Part shown: one piece after another, positions 35,825 to 47,586 of the stretch
Layout: each line of letters begins with the position of its first letter
How positions within the stretch are numbered: the first letter of the stretch is position 1
NCBI GenBank assembly: GCA_024752435.1
Contig: CP103034.1
Coordinates: 1,116,001 to 1,180,000 of the forward strand
Source of the DNA: Allantophomopsis cytisporea
Lineage: Eukaryota; Ascomycota; Leotiomycetes; Phacidiales; Phacidiaceae
DNA: 64,000 nt
Reading direction: 5' to 3'
Notes under the pieces: generated by a model
Database searches by the model: none
The model's input: the letters and a program-made list of their open reading frames with translations, nothing else
Told to the model about the DNA's origin: nothing
Position numbers and translations under genes: made by a program

Positions 35825-36600
35825 AACAATTAATTGACTGGGGGTATCTATAACAGCTAAAGCTGTTCTAAGGTCATTAACCAGCTCTCTTGAACAACGA
35901 TGCTTAAGGATTTCTCCTAATTAAAATAATCTTTCTTTAGCTACACCTAATAGAAGACGCTCTAATACTTTATTAAGGTGTCTGTTAAAGGGCAGCTTAG
36001 GTTCCAGAGACTTCTTAAAGGTACTATAAACTATTTTAGCCCCTCTATGACTCTATTTTATATAGTTTGTCTGCAATTAGTAACTTTCAAGTAATTTGAT
36101 TCTTAAGCTATACTTTGTTTATAGTTAGTACCGCTAAGTCTTAGAAGACGTGTTGAAGCTATTTGTTGGTTTTTAATCAGCTTAGACAGTTTCACCCAAT
36201 ATATCAAATTACTACGATTTGTTAATATAGGTAGACTGTATGTAATATGAGGGAATCAGAATACCTATGTAGGTACAGGAAGATATATGGCGTATATACC
36301 TAGCTAAAGTAGCATTTGATGCCTAAGGCATGTTATCATATATCTTCTTCTATGATATCCGAATAACTTAAGGTGTTGTAAGGTTAGAGCTTATCCCACG
36401 CTATGTCTACATATCTCTTGATTTTAAATTTTGTATATTTACCTTGGAAATTACTCTAGTTATAACACACTAATGTTTTACTTGGTAGCGCAGCTTGACT
36501 CCTCGTAAGCTAAGCGGAATAAGGCTTAATCACCTAGACAATCTATCAATGCGAAGCAAAGACAAATTTATATCACAATATGAAATATATAATGCATTCA
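35825..36600. mobile_element. AT-rich, TA-rich segment, probable decayed repeat
   Basis: Composition changes sharply at about 35825. The segment is full of TA and TTA/TAA trinucleotides (CTAAAG, CTTAAG, TATAA) with few CpG, and no open frame above 60 codons survives on either strand. In Pezizomycotina this pattern is typical of transposon copies mutated C-to-T by repeat-induced point mutation. No terminal repeats or target-site duplication could be recognised, so the element class is unknown and the borders are approximate. An ordinary AT-rich spacer is the alternative. Confidence 0.45.
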
Positions 36601-37069
36601 AATGAGGTAGGTAAAGCAAATTCAGAATTAGCTTCAACCTACGGAAATAATGACTCTTTTGTAATTGCTTACTTTTATCCCCAGTCGAATATGTTAATCA
36701 TAGACTCGACATGGTGAAATCATTGTAAATCCCTGCTGAAGATTCAACATGACTGTCATAGAAATGCGGTCATCGCTAGAGAGCCCTGTACATATGTATT
36801 TACATTGCGGCGGCTTCCGCTGGACCCTTGCAAGGCTTTGTTGTCAATTACCGTGTCGGCTGTACAATAATCCGGGAGCTGTGATACATACCGATAGCTG
36901 ACCTTAGCCGCCAGCTTCACATGCGCAACATTATTCTGTTGAAGGCTTTCCCGTTGATATCCACGCACAAGTAATGTTCGGCCTGAAGAGAGCTTGGTAG
37001 TGACGCCTTGCACGACTGCTAGATATCCCCTTTTCCTTACATCAATCACATCCGGCAAACGCAACCAAG
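36601..37069. other. Upstream region of MOB3
   Basis: Probable promoter and leader of the MOB gene. A 119-codon minus-strand frame (37115-36756) overlaps its start and has no recognisable feature. Confidence 0.45.
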
Positions 37070-38653
37070 ATGTCTCTACCGCCAAGCTCCCCACGACTTC
37101 CCAGCCCTCCTCCACCTACGGAAATTCAAATTGGTCCTAAGTCACCATCGATAGCAGACTCGTCCAACTCGCAAGAGATCAACATGGAGCAGGGAATTTT
37201 AGACGCCAATGCAAGCCGTCGCATCCGTCCTGGTACCAAGGCCGCCGACATGGCAGCCGGACCTCCCCTTGTACCACTTGGCGAGGTATGATCGCAAAGC
37301 TCTCTTTGCTCTTCCAAGCCCTTGCTTACAAGACTACAGCTAGATTCGGCGTTCCAACTTCAAGAGCATTTAAAAGCGCTTCACTACCACCACACGCGTC
37401 CAACTAATGATTCTCACACTATCCCAATTACCCGCGAGACAGCTGCTTCGATCGCCACACCGCCCGAAGGCGTTGATCGCTCCTTATGGCTCTACGAACT
37501 GTGTAGATTCCTCATCAACAAGTGCAATGATCTGATTGTTGGCTTCCTTTTCGATAACCCACCCTGCTCAGCGCAAACGTGTCCCGAAATGCGTGCTAGT
37601 GAATGGCAATTCCTTTGCGCCGTACACGAATCGCCGAAATCATGCTGCGCGATTGACTACTGCTGCCATACGCTTGATTGGGCCACAAACATTGTCACAA
37701 GCCAGAAGATATTCCCGAGTAGACTAAGCTTGGGTGCTGGGGAAGGTCTCGACGACAAGGGAGCTGGTTTGAAAAGATTGGAAAACATCTTCAGGAGATT
37801 ACATCGCATGTTTGCCCATGCTTGGTTCCAGCATCGCGATGTTTTCTGGCATGTTGAAGGAGAGACAGGGCTGTACGTGCTGTTCAAGACTGTCTGCGAC
37901 AGATATAATCTTTTGCCTGCTGAGAACTACAAATTACCGCCTGAAGCTGAGGGATTGGAATCAGCTCCGGAGGAGGAGGTTACAGTGCCTTCAATTCTGC
38001 GATCCAATGCAGCCGTCAACGAAGGCAACGATGAACAGACCAGCTTCATCAATATCGGCCACAACAATAACACTCGAAGGCACATCCGAGCTTCACCATC
38101 CGTTGGCTCTTCAGTAACTACCGTTCTGGAAGCTGATGAAGTAGAAGACGATCAGGGAGCTGGAGAGAGACCAAACACTTCGCGCATAATCACGTCAGAT
38201 TCATTCACAAGTCCACCGATCATTATTGCGCCACCAACACCAAACCCTAAGCGTGATTCAGTACAGACACCTATTACCACGGACCTGCCAGAGAGAAGTA
38301 GTCCTGGAACGGAAGTAGAGGTCACCGAGGTAGCCGATCGACACGAGGAGGAAAAGGAGGATAGCGATGGCGAGAATGCGACTACGACGTTAGTTGAGGA
38401 TGTCCTATCACTTGAAGATAAGAACACAGAGCACGTTGCGGAAGAAAGCACAGCAGAATACCTAGAAGAGGAGCCTACAGCAACCGGCGAGGAGGATAAG
38501 GAGGGTGACCAGGCCGAAGTAGAAGCTGAAGCAGAAGCCGCCATTGGAATCGCGACTACGTCAGATGAGAAACATGAGGTCGACGACAAGCATGAGGAAG
38601 CTGAAGAAGCCCCCGAGCAAGAGCACGGCCAGGCAGGAAAGGACACGATATGA
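37070..38653 (+). CDS. MOB3: MOB3/phocein-like MOB-family protein
   Basis: MOB-domain adaptor of the phocein class, a subunit of the fungal STRIPAK complex that controls hyphal fusion and sexual development. Exons 37070-37285 and 37340-38653, phase 0 junction, 509 residues. The MOB core spans about residues 80-270. It shows LWLYELCRFLINKCNDLIVG, the zinc-binding Cys pair in CSAQTCPEM (148 and 153) and the His pair in RLHRMFAHAWFQHRDVFW (about 227-237), then TGLYVLFKTVCDRYNLLP. The pattern CPEMRASEWQFLCAVHE fits phocein better than Mob1/Mob2. An acidic, Glu-rich and low-complexity extension of about 230 residues follows, including runs of EE and AEAEAEAA; it has no counterpart in animal phocein and is probably disordered. 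The orthology to MOB3 is by motif recognition, not by a tree. Confidence 0.88.
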
Positions 38654-41600
38654 TTATGAGAAGGCGTGGACGGTAAACAAAAATGTACGTGGTGCTTAAT
38701 ATGTACAACTAGATACCCAATGTCATCATGATGACTGATCATTTTCTCATATCCTGCCATGCATGTCGTCGTACTTTGGACCACCCAAGAATGGATAACT
38801 TTGAATGATCGTCCGGCTCTCAAAAAACCGTATTCGTGAACATCATAGCAGTACGCTCAGTGGTCGATCAGTTTTCTTGGTTTAAGTTGCGTTTGCGCAG
38901 CTAATATGCGATCTTACGGGGGCGTAAGAGGCTATCAGAATGTTTAATCAGGAAGCTTTCTGCCCAACTTTGCTTTCCGCAGGGACAAATTCTAAATCAA
39001 CTACTATGAAGTTCGCAAAAATGTTCTATTGATAACTGCCTAGTTCTTAACGGCACTAAATGACCACATAGCTTTTATTGATCATGACTCTCGATGACTA
39101 CATAGATATTAGTGCCAGCGAATTTTTATAAGACTGACATTTTAGGGAGACTATTGAAATCACTACGATCCAAATCAAGTGGTCCGTCATAGAAGATCTC
39201 CTTGAGTATTTCGTGGTTTACCTGGCAGCTGTGGGGTGGTGGTTTCAATGTCTCAGCCTCTTACAATACTTGCCCTCACGTCTGCCATGGAGCTTTATTC
39301 GAGACGTCACAGAGAACTACAATGCTCATCTAGCTCGACCTATGCGCCTGTCACACCCACCCTTCAATGACATGTATGATGCTCAGCAAGCCCCTTAGAA
39401 ACTCTCTTCACCGGTCAGCTGCAGGTTCCGATACCTGGTGTGGAGATGTCCCTTTCGCCTGCCCAAGATATATGGATATGCCTGCGACATCAACACTGCC
39501 TCCCACCACTAGAGAACTTACAGATTAAGCTTCAGGCCAAGCTAAGACTCGAGGGCAAGATGCCAGAGAAGAGGGAGAATCGAAGGCGAACACCGAGGCA
39601 GTCCGGATGCTCCGAAATCGGGATCCTGGCCCGAGGATTAACAAACCCTTGACTTTAAACGTGTAATCTTAGGGGACGTAGAAATAGGCGTTATGAGAAT
39701 TTAGTAGACAGACGCCAATATGCACAGAAAGGTCAAGCGCTGAGGAGGAGATTTATTTACGTAGTCGATAGTTGCTGGGTTGGAAAGGGTTGTTCCGTGC
39801 AGATCTATTTACCCCCCTGCTCCCATGTCTTGGCTTTGTTTGTTCAAAGGGCTTTTCACACCTTGAAGGCATAGATAGGTACCCTCTCTTCCCGCGAAAT
39901 GCCTGTATGTATTCTACGGTATTTTCCATCGCAATATTGCCGGGTTTTCGGGGAGGTTAAAGCTTCCATTGTGACACCAATATTCGATCCTTTTGCCTCC
40001 GCATTTGTGAATGCTAAATCCCTTTCTGGTAATTTCTGTCGAGATTGGACAGGCGGCCACACTGCCATGCTGTTCATATGGGCCCATGGTAAAACTTAGG
40101 TCTGCGTGTGAAGTAGCATTCAATCAATCGCCTCTCTCCTGGATAAATCTGATACCGAAAAATTTTCGGTCCGAAGGACGAATATGTAGTGTGTTTATTA
40201 TTGAAAAGCACCACGAGTCACATCGTTTGAACCAGCTTTACCTATGCGTGGTAGGATATGGGAAATGCCCGATTGGCGGACACAGCCGCGACTGATATCA
40301 AAATTTTGGTGGATAGAGAGAGGTCTTCTGGAAGGCTTCCGCCAAGCCCTTCAATGCACCCTGTGCGTGGGGTTCTGGAGTTTGCCGCTGTTCATGTCTT
40401 TCAAATCCCTTCTGCTTCTGCCCCTCTGCAGCGGGAATGTCTCAGCAGCAGTGTCAAGGTCAGTAGTAGAGTAGCAAGAGGAGCATAATAGTACTTGTAC
40501 ATAAATGGAAGTTAACATGGTACCATGCGTCTATCATTTTCCTAATGGGTAATTCCGTGGGACAGCGATCGGGGGAATATTCCCACGACCGACGGCCCTC
40601 ACGCGTGAGTTTTCGCTGTATTGTAGAATACGTACGGATTGGATATGGATTAGAGAATAGGTACTCAAGTGTAGATGATTTTCCTCGCCATATCCTTACA
40701 GCCCATATTGAATTCTCAACTAACATCAATGGGACAGGCTTCCACTACTGTACTGCGTAAGCACGAATGCACTAGGATATTGTCAGTCTCGTGTGCGAAA
40801 CATTGCAAAACGACGAACGATAAATCAGCTTGCCGGACAAAGGACCCGGCGAGTTGAGCTTTCCATGACTTGACGACATTATGGGAGCATTTCTGTACAC
40901 TAAGATACCTGTGTGCCACATTAGTGGTGGTTAAAGTAGCACTTCAAGAATCAGCAAAAAGTATCATTGCAGCCAACAACGGTGCCTGACAGCTCTGCTT
41001 TCGTCCTTGGACGTACCACTGCATCTCTGGCGTGCTGGTGTGACGTGCCCGACCGAGCTTTACCGCTGAGCTAGAATCATGTACGGAATAGATCGCACGC
41101 CAAAGATGCGTCCTCGAAGTCCTATCGGGGACGCCCAGGTCTGCCAACTCCCCAAATGAGAAGCTAGTATCCCGCAACATCTGTGAGGATATTTGTAGAG
41201 TGAGGCAGGCAGTCTGGATGCCACCTAACATGCGGAACCTAGTTGGACTGAAGATGGCACCTCAAGAACAAACCAGAACGTTCAAATTGATTGAAGTAAA
41301 TTTTGGTGGGTGAGTGAGTATCTTTGCGGCACAGATCCTATCGGCATCCATCTTCGAAATACATATGTATGTGTTTAGAAATACGACGCATCGTGCAGTA
41401 GGAATAATGCAGTCCCGTGCAAAGAGGCTGTGATATGTGACTGTGTTGAACCATTGATTTTTTGTCCGTTATATGTGCTCTCTTCTCCGAGGGCCTCTTC
41501 TAGACAACTTGGCGGAATGTTAGCCAATAGTCATCGTTTTCAAAAAGATAAAAGTCTTGTGAAGCTAGTGAGGTCGAGGAGAAAGTACTGTGTATAAGAA

Positions 41601-43547
41601 TAGATAGATACTCAGATAAACCCTACCCTGCTTGATGACTACAGGATCCGATGATCAGGTCCAAGTCTGTGAAGATTTGCAGCATCCGAAGTCATATTCC
41701 TTACCGGACCCTTCTATCAAGCCGTCATCCGATGTAATCTTATCGATCTTTCAATATGCTGCGACTCACTATGGAAGTGACATTGACATGTGCCGACCTC
41801 ACCAGAGCATCGTTCGCGCCGTTCCAATGGCATGAACGCAAGAAAACACAGTCTTCCTTCAGAAGCAGCTTGCCTTGAAATGACTGGTTCACAGAGAGTA
41901 TATTTGGGCTTACCTTAACTAGCTTGCACGCCACACGTGGAATTGGTGCTGATGAAGGTTCGGCGCAAGATGATTGAAGTGTAACTTCTCAGGCACATGA
42001 ACTGGAAAATCAATCATGAAGTCTTAGAGAATTGTCCTACTGCAGGCTTTTCGACCAATGCAACCGTTGTGGTCTCTTCACTGCATATTGTGGTGGGACC
42101 ACAGAAGAGCGTGGAGATATTCATTAAAAGGAAATCGTACCACCCAGATGCAGGTTTAGGCTTGTTGCGCGAAGTAAAATCATGTTGCGGCGTTCAGCCA
42201 TTCGATGCCTATTATGCCATATGGAGAAGCTGAGAAAGGTTGTCGAGGTTCAAATACGCATCCTTGACCAAAAGCCGACTGAATCGGATGTCTTCCTTTC
42301 CTGTGTAGGCAATGAGGGAATGAAGATTCATCTATTCTTATTCATTTTCTTTCGATCTCGTCTTGCATAGTGCTGCAATGAGCCGGCTGAGAGCGTCAAT
42401 TTCCCAGGGTTCCCAGGGCACAAGATGTATGTATGTACTTTAGAGGATGTGACTCGTGCAATGCAACTCGACAGCTCAGCTGTACGTGATAGATATGTAC
42501 AATAATTTGGTGGTTTATTAATTCAAGGCTTTTGAACTCTAAGCAAGAAGCCGCTGTGATTTACGATGTGCCTGGGCAATGCGTGGCACCGCACAGCATC
42601 ACCGTCACATTCTTTGGATTGCTGCTGCTGATCCTCTATGTTCCAGAAAACTGGTAGGAATTTAATTTTCCTTTGCGGCTGTACTATCTATTGACGCACT
42701 TGACCTCTCACTTTCTGCTATGTATTCTTCCCCGGATGATAGCGTGTAGATCCGTTCCTGTCGTAATTCAGTATTTTATGCGGGTATCCGGATGCCAGGC
42801 CACAAACTGGTGAGTAATATCACTTTTGACAAGACGGACATTCTCATAATACATAGATGAAATGGCCATCAGAGTGTCTATACATATGTACATCATGACA
42901 TTGTATTTATGTTACACGAATGTATGTAAGCACATAACCGCATGCCCATTTATAGTGGCAGTTCCACTGCGACGTTATTCATTATGTACTACTGTATTGG
43001 TTTGATCAATATCATTCATTCATTGTCTTTCCTCCCACTGCTATGTACAGCCGTTGCTTTTTCATTATGGAGAAAAGTTGTGAACCCATGGATAGTTAGA
43101 TAATTTCCGATCAGGCAATGTCTTATAAGCCCGTCACTGTTGCTATATACCATGGCTGCTTTGGGACATCAGACGCGTAAGGTACGGTTTGTTCCATGAT
43201 GAGAGAGTTAGGTACTGTAGTTGGTTGGTCATGATGCACACTGCACAAGTCATCGTCTCATTTCAAGAAGACTGAAAATAAACATCCATACCTTAATATC
43301 ACCGTATCCTATACGCAGGGCCATCGTATCCGTATATGAATGATATATGCTTTACCACAGCAAAAATGTGACGCTCTGGCAATAAGATAATATTCTAGGT
43401 GGAGTCATTTTGGCTGCCCAAGGCGTCGAAGCACATAACTAGTTGAGAAGGAAGTTCAGTGTGGGTTCAAACAGGCTCATGCCCCGAGACCATCAAATGC
43501 TTATTGATGCGTACTTGCATGCTCCGTCCGATTGTACAGTACTACCT

Positions 43548-43586
43548 ACGTACATACATACATACATATATGGTATGTATGTACGT
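43548..43586. repeat. Perfect 14-bp inverted repeat, TATG-rich
   Basis: Left arm 43548-43561 (ACGTACATACATAC) and right arm 43573-43586 are exact reverse complements around an 11-bp loop. It continues into further ATGT-type repeats up to about 43602. It could form a cruciform in DNA or a hairpin in RNA. Confidence 0.9.
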
Positions 43587-44280
43587 GTGTATGTATGTAC
43601 GTATATGGATGTACATTGATGTTAAGTGACAAGGTTGCATTATGGTTATAGTTGTAGTATTAAGTGGAGCTGTACAGTGAGATCTCATTCGTTACCATAC
43701 TACATCGATAGATAAACCCAATTCCATGCTGATCTCCATAATTCATCTGCCAGTGATAGAGTATGTACAGTATGTACTGTACCTGTACGACGATACGGCA
43801 CATCCTTGAACAGATATCCGTATGTGCAACCAAGTGCATTATCGTCATCGTCATCTCAGCATTCATCAACACACTTCAATCACGACTGAACTATGATATG
43901 AAATACATGCAGGTCTCTTCCCAGCTAGCACAAGTTTCCATACGGACTTTTCCATATGAAAAAGTCCCAGTTCCATGGTTCCCGCGACTTCCTCCCTACC
44001 TAGTGTTGCGCGTCTTTAATAGTCCGTGAATTGGTGTCAAGCCCATCCAAACTCGCAAGCTTCTCCACTCGCAAAGTCCATGGAAAATATGTACGGACAG
44101 CGGTAAGGTAGGATCTCACATTGATTCGTTCTCACGAACAGAGCAGAAACAGAGTCGGCCTTTGCTGCAGCATATGTACTACGAATGAACAGTTTTGATT
44201 GGGTTGACTGTACGCAGAAAAGACCATTCCGACCTCCACGATCGTCACTTGCCTTGTCCAGCGGAACTCCCTAATTGATG

Positions 44281-44307
44281 GGTGGAGGAGGAGGAGGAGG
44301 AGGAGGG
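44281..44307. repeat. GGA trinucleotide tract
   Basis: Purine tract of about eight GGA units on the plus strand, followed about 95 bp later by a T/C-rich tract of opposite strand bias (44400-44430). Confidence 0.9.
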
Positions 44308-44940
44308 AGGGCCCGTGTACTTGTTGTACCTCGACCGGCCAGAAAATAAATGGCTGAGATGTGCCAGACAAACTGCCAAAAATACTGGATTTTCTCGAAT
44401 TTTCTTTTTCTTTTTCTTTTTTTTTCTTCCCCCATCATCTAGATCCATCTGCCTCGGGCCCGAAGATGGTCTGCGGCATTAATAATGGGACAGGTAAGGT
44501 CATTGAGTAATAGGAAATGAAGAGAAAAGAAATGAATGAATGATTTGACGTGACAATAACACTATAAGAAAATCATGTTATTCAAAGACCAACGCCAGAG
44601 GTCGAATTTCCGACTGGTTTCCTTTGTCGGCATGGCCGGGAGGTAAGGGAGTCTCAGTATGGATGCAATTTATCATACACGCCGTACATGCAGTCTACAC
44701 ATGTATTATGTATGGATGAAGCATGGGATGGGGTGGATGAGTGGATGAGCGGGAAGCGGGAAGTGGGAATGGCACATATTGTAAAGTATGGATGTATATT
44801 AATGTATCATTAAAGACTTCCTTCGACGGAGTAAGTTGATGAGCCATGCAGCATTTATAATTTGCGAAAGCCGCATGTCATGCGCCGCGTGTAATAGAAT
44901 GGCTTCGGTACATCATACATCATAGCACCCCGCGCATACG

Positions 44941-45035
44941 ATTGACCTTTATTTGACCTCATTGACCTCATTGACTTCATTGACCTCGTTGATCTTATTG
45001 ACTGAGATACTGGTTATATTGATCATATTGATCTT
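44941..45035. repeat. Degenerate 9-bp tandem array (ATTGACCTC)
   Basis: About nine units of ATTGACCTC or close variants. Three are near-identical; the others differ mainly by C-to-T changes (ATTGACTTC, GTTGATCTT, ATTGATCTT). The array weakens to the right. Confidence 0.85.
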
Positions 45036-45598
45036 ACCTACTCTACTCTCCTCTGTCTGGTACAATCTGATACTCTTTCTCACCTTACCTAGCTAGGTAG
45101 TGCTTTGGTGTTCAGCTAGCTAAAGTAAGGTACCTAATGTAACTCAATCAAAAGCCTCACGACGTTAACTTACTTGCCTTACTTCACCTTAACCTTACTT
45201 CACCACGTTACCTTAACTTGTGTACCTTACCACCAATGACTACGCTTACTTTATCTCACTTAGATTATCTTTTAGAAAGAACTTACAAGTACACAAGTAC
45301 CTAAGATCCATGAAAACTGCATCATCGCTTTTCTCTATTGATGTTCCGAACATCCATTGTATTGATATTTCATCCCACAATCTATCTAAGTTCCAAATCC
45401 TCTCTCCTCTGCGCTCTTTTCCAATTTGCTTTCTCCCAATCGTCTCGTCTCTCAAAGTTTCAATTAGCTCTCAGCATCCATACTTCCTCTGTGCCTTATC
45501 TACGACGCTATGGCTACATGAGGTGAGAAACTATCTTAGTCACCGCTGTCAACTGCATCTTGGTGGGAAATAAAGAAAGAAGAGAGATGAAAAGCATG

Positions 45599-45652
45599 TA
45601 TACATACATACATACATACTTACTTACCTACTTACCTACTTACATGTATGTA
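45599..45652. repeat. ACAT tract passing into ACTT/ACCT repeats
   Basis: Five ACAT units run into TTAC and CTAC repeats. Same unit as the other TATG/ACAT microsatellites of the window. Confidence 0.9.
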
Positions 45653-47586
45653 ATCAGCACGACACTCCAAAAGACGGTTCGTAACCACCAAGTCCCAACC
45701 ACGATAATGCTTGCTACCTCTCCCACCACCTCTCAAATTCTCGATCCCATTTCCATTTCGAATAGCACCTACATCATCCTACATCTATCTATCCCTATTT
45801 CTTCAGACTGCTTGGGAGCACTTAGAGCTTCATACCCTCAATCCAGGGGTCTTGTGCCCAGCCTTCCATGCGCACACAAAGTTCATGTACACTACAGCTG
45901 TGGATATGCAACTGATGTCACGACAAGGCCCCCGGTGCCGGTCGATGTCCCAAAATCTCACACGCTGCTGCTGATCACAGACTGGGTATACTTACAAAGC
46001 CCATGCGTTTTGCTGCACGGCCGTTCCCAGCCAGTGTTACGCGCCGAGCCTTTCACTACTGGCCCAATTGCTAGCTGAAGCTCCACACATTGGGTAGATT
46101 TCCTGAGATTCAAGCCTATTTCCACTCTGTTGTCCTAATTTCAAAATTAATTGCTCTTGATATCGTCGTTGATATTTGGTCTTTGTGCAATCCTTGCTCT
46201 AACTATTCTACAGCCTGCAAATACATCCCTGCTCCATTCCTGTGGGCTCTCCCCCATTACAGACAAGCATCCCTTCTTCGTAACCTCACTACGGCTGTTG
46301 GCAGACTGTCAAGCTCCCCTCCGAGACACACCCGCCTTTCCAGGAGAGTCATCGAATAATCCAAACTAGTTATTCTTTACGAAAGGGTCTATCCAGAGAA
46401 CGGAGCAACCCGTCCGAGCAGGCCCGCGAGTGACTCGCCCTAGTAGCCTCGAACCCAGGTTGCACTTATCAAGGTTAATTGCAGACGGAGGATACAGAGG
46501 ATACCTTACAGAGCGTGGAGGCCACGAAGTGCAGACGCGCTACAACCTACATCTACGAAGTGGAAAGTGACCAACTTGACACTGCATTGAATGACTGCAG
46601 GTGCGGACGGTTTGTGCACACCCGGGGAAGTCTTGCAGAAATAGTTGCGCCGGGTCAACAACAGGGGTCCAATAAGTCAAACCAAAAAGCCAGAGGACAT
46701 GACATGCAAGAGAAAGCGGCGCGCCACAGATTTCTTGACCCATACGGAGTTCAATATCCATCAACATCCTGCCATCAGATCATCACGATTGTCACGTTAA
46801 TAGCCTCGAGCACCACATTTGGCAGCCAAGATCATCGTCACATGCGAGCAAACGACTAAGCAAAACATCCCATCATCGTTTTATATACTTCCCCTTGACG
46901 TTTTTCACTCAAGACTTCTTAATTGGTTTATCCTTCTAACAGCAAGTAGGGAGTATCTGAGGCAATGAGCCACTTCAAAGCACATCCATTGGCTTCAGGA
47001 TAGTTCCCGAAGTTATCTCTTTGACAAGGTCTAACGTTTCTGTGGGACATTTTTGAACATTGTGCTCTGCGCACATACGGTCCCTAGAACTGCTATACAA
47101 GCTCACGGATTGGCGCGCGTTGACCAAGATTCCTATACTATCGTTCTGCTGCAGTGAGCAACACCTCAACCTCACCTGCATCCTTTAAGTACACACTTGT
47201 CTTATTGCACCTAAAAAACAATAACCTTCTATCACATCTTCTAAGAACATCCCCATAAATCGGCTCTACTTTCCACACACTAAACACCGCCGGTGCCCCA
47301 TCTTTGTATTGGGTTAGTGGGGCATTTCTTTCTTGTACTGTCACCCCTCCCCCTGGTGACGGGTTATTGGCTTGGTTATCAAAAAAACAAAACAGCCTGC
47401 GTGCATATACTCCGAGTACTTCCTCCAGTGTGGGCACTAACCCTTTTGGTCATTGACTTTCTGGCATAATCAATGTTAATATTTCTATTCTAGACCTTAT
47501 GCTGCTGTGGTAGATCACACATCGTTCAATCCAGTTCCACAAAATTCAGCGGCATATGAGCCATAAGCATCATACACTTCCACACC

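Larger units (their letters stand above)
38654..47586. other. 8.9-kb region without supportable gene
   Basis: Nearly 9 kb between MOB3 and the Zn2Cys6 regulator in which no frame exceeds 172 codons and none shows a recognisable domain or a consistent exon chain. It contains an inverted repeat at 43548-43586, a GGA/GAG tract at 44281-44307, a T/C tract at 44400-44430, a degenerate 9-bp tandem array at 44941-45035, CTTA-rich DNA at 45080-45230 and an ACAT/ACTT tract at 45599-45652. Small secreted proteins or non-coding RNAs could be hidden; sequence alone does not show them. Confidence 0.5.

Noticed and set aside
38152..38823. 223-codon Ser-rich minus-strand frame over MOB3
   Set aside because: Complement of the Glu/Asp-rich tail; no start context or splice support.
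39213..39652. Short plus-strand frames after MOB3
   Set aside because: Two short frames of 61 and 70 codons without motif or credible splicing; treated as chance.
45560..46078. 172-codon plus-strand frame
   Set aside because: Begins within an ACAT/ACTT repeat and lacks any recognisable domain; overlapping frames exist.
46400..46470. tRNA-like T-loop (GGTTCGAGG on the minus strand)
   Set aside because: The flanking bases do not pair into a T-stem, and no acceptor stem or anticodon arm could be drawn.
47138..47437. 99-codon minus-strand frame upstream of the Zn2Cys6 gene
   Set aside because: No domain, lies in the probable promoter or leader of the regulator.
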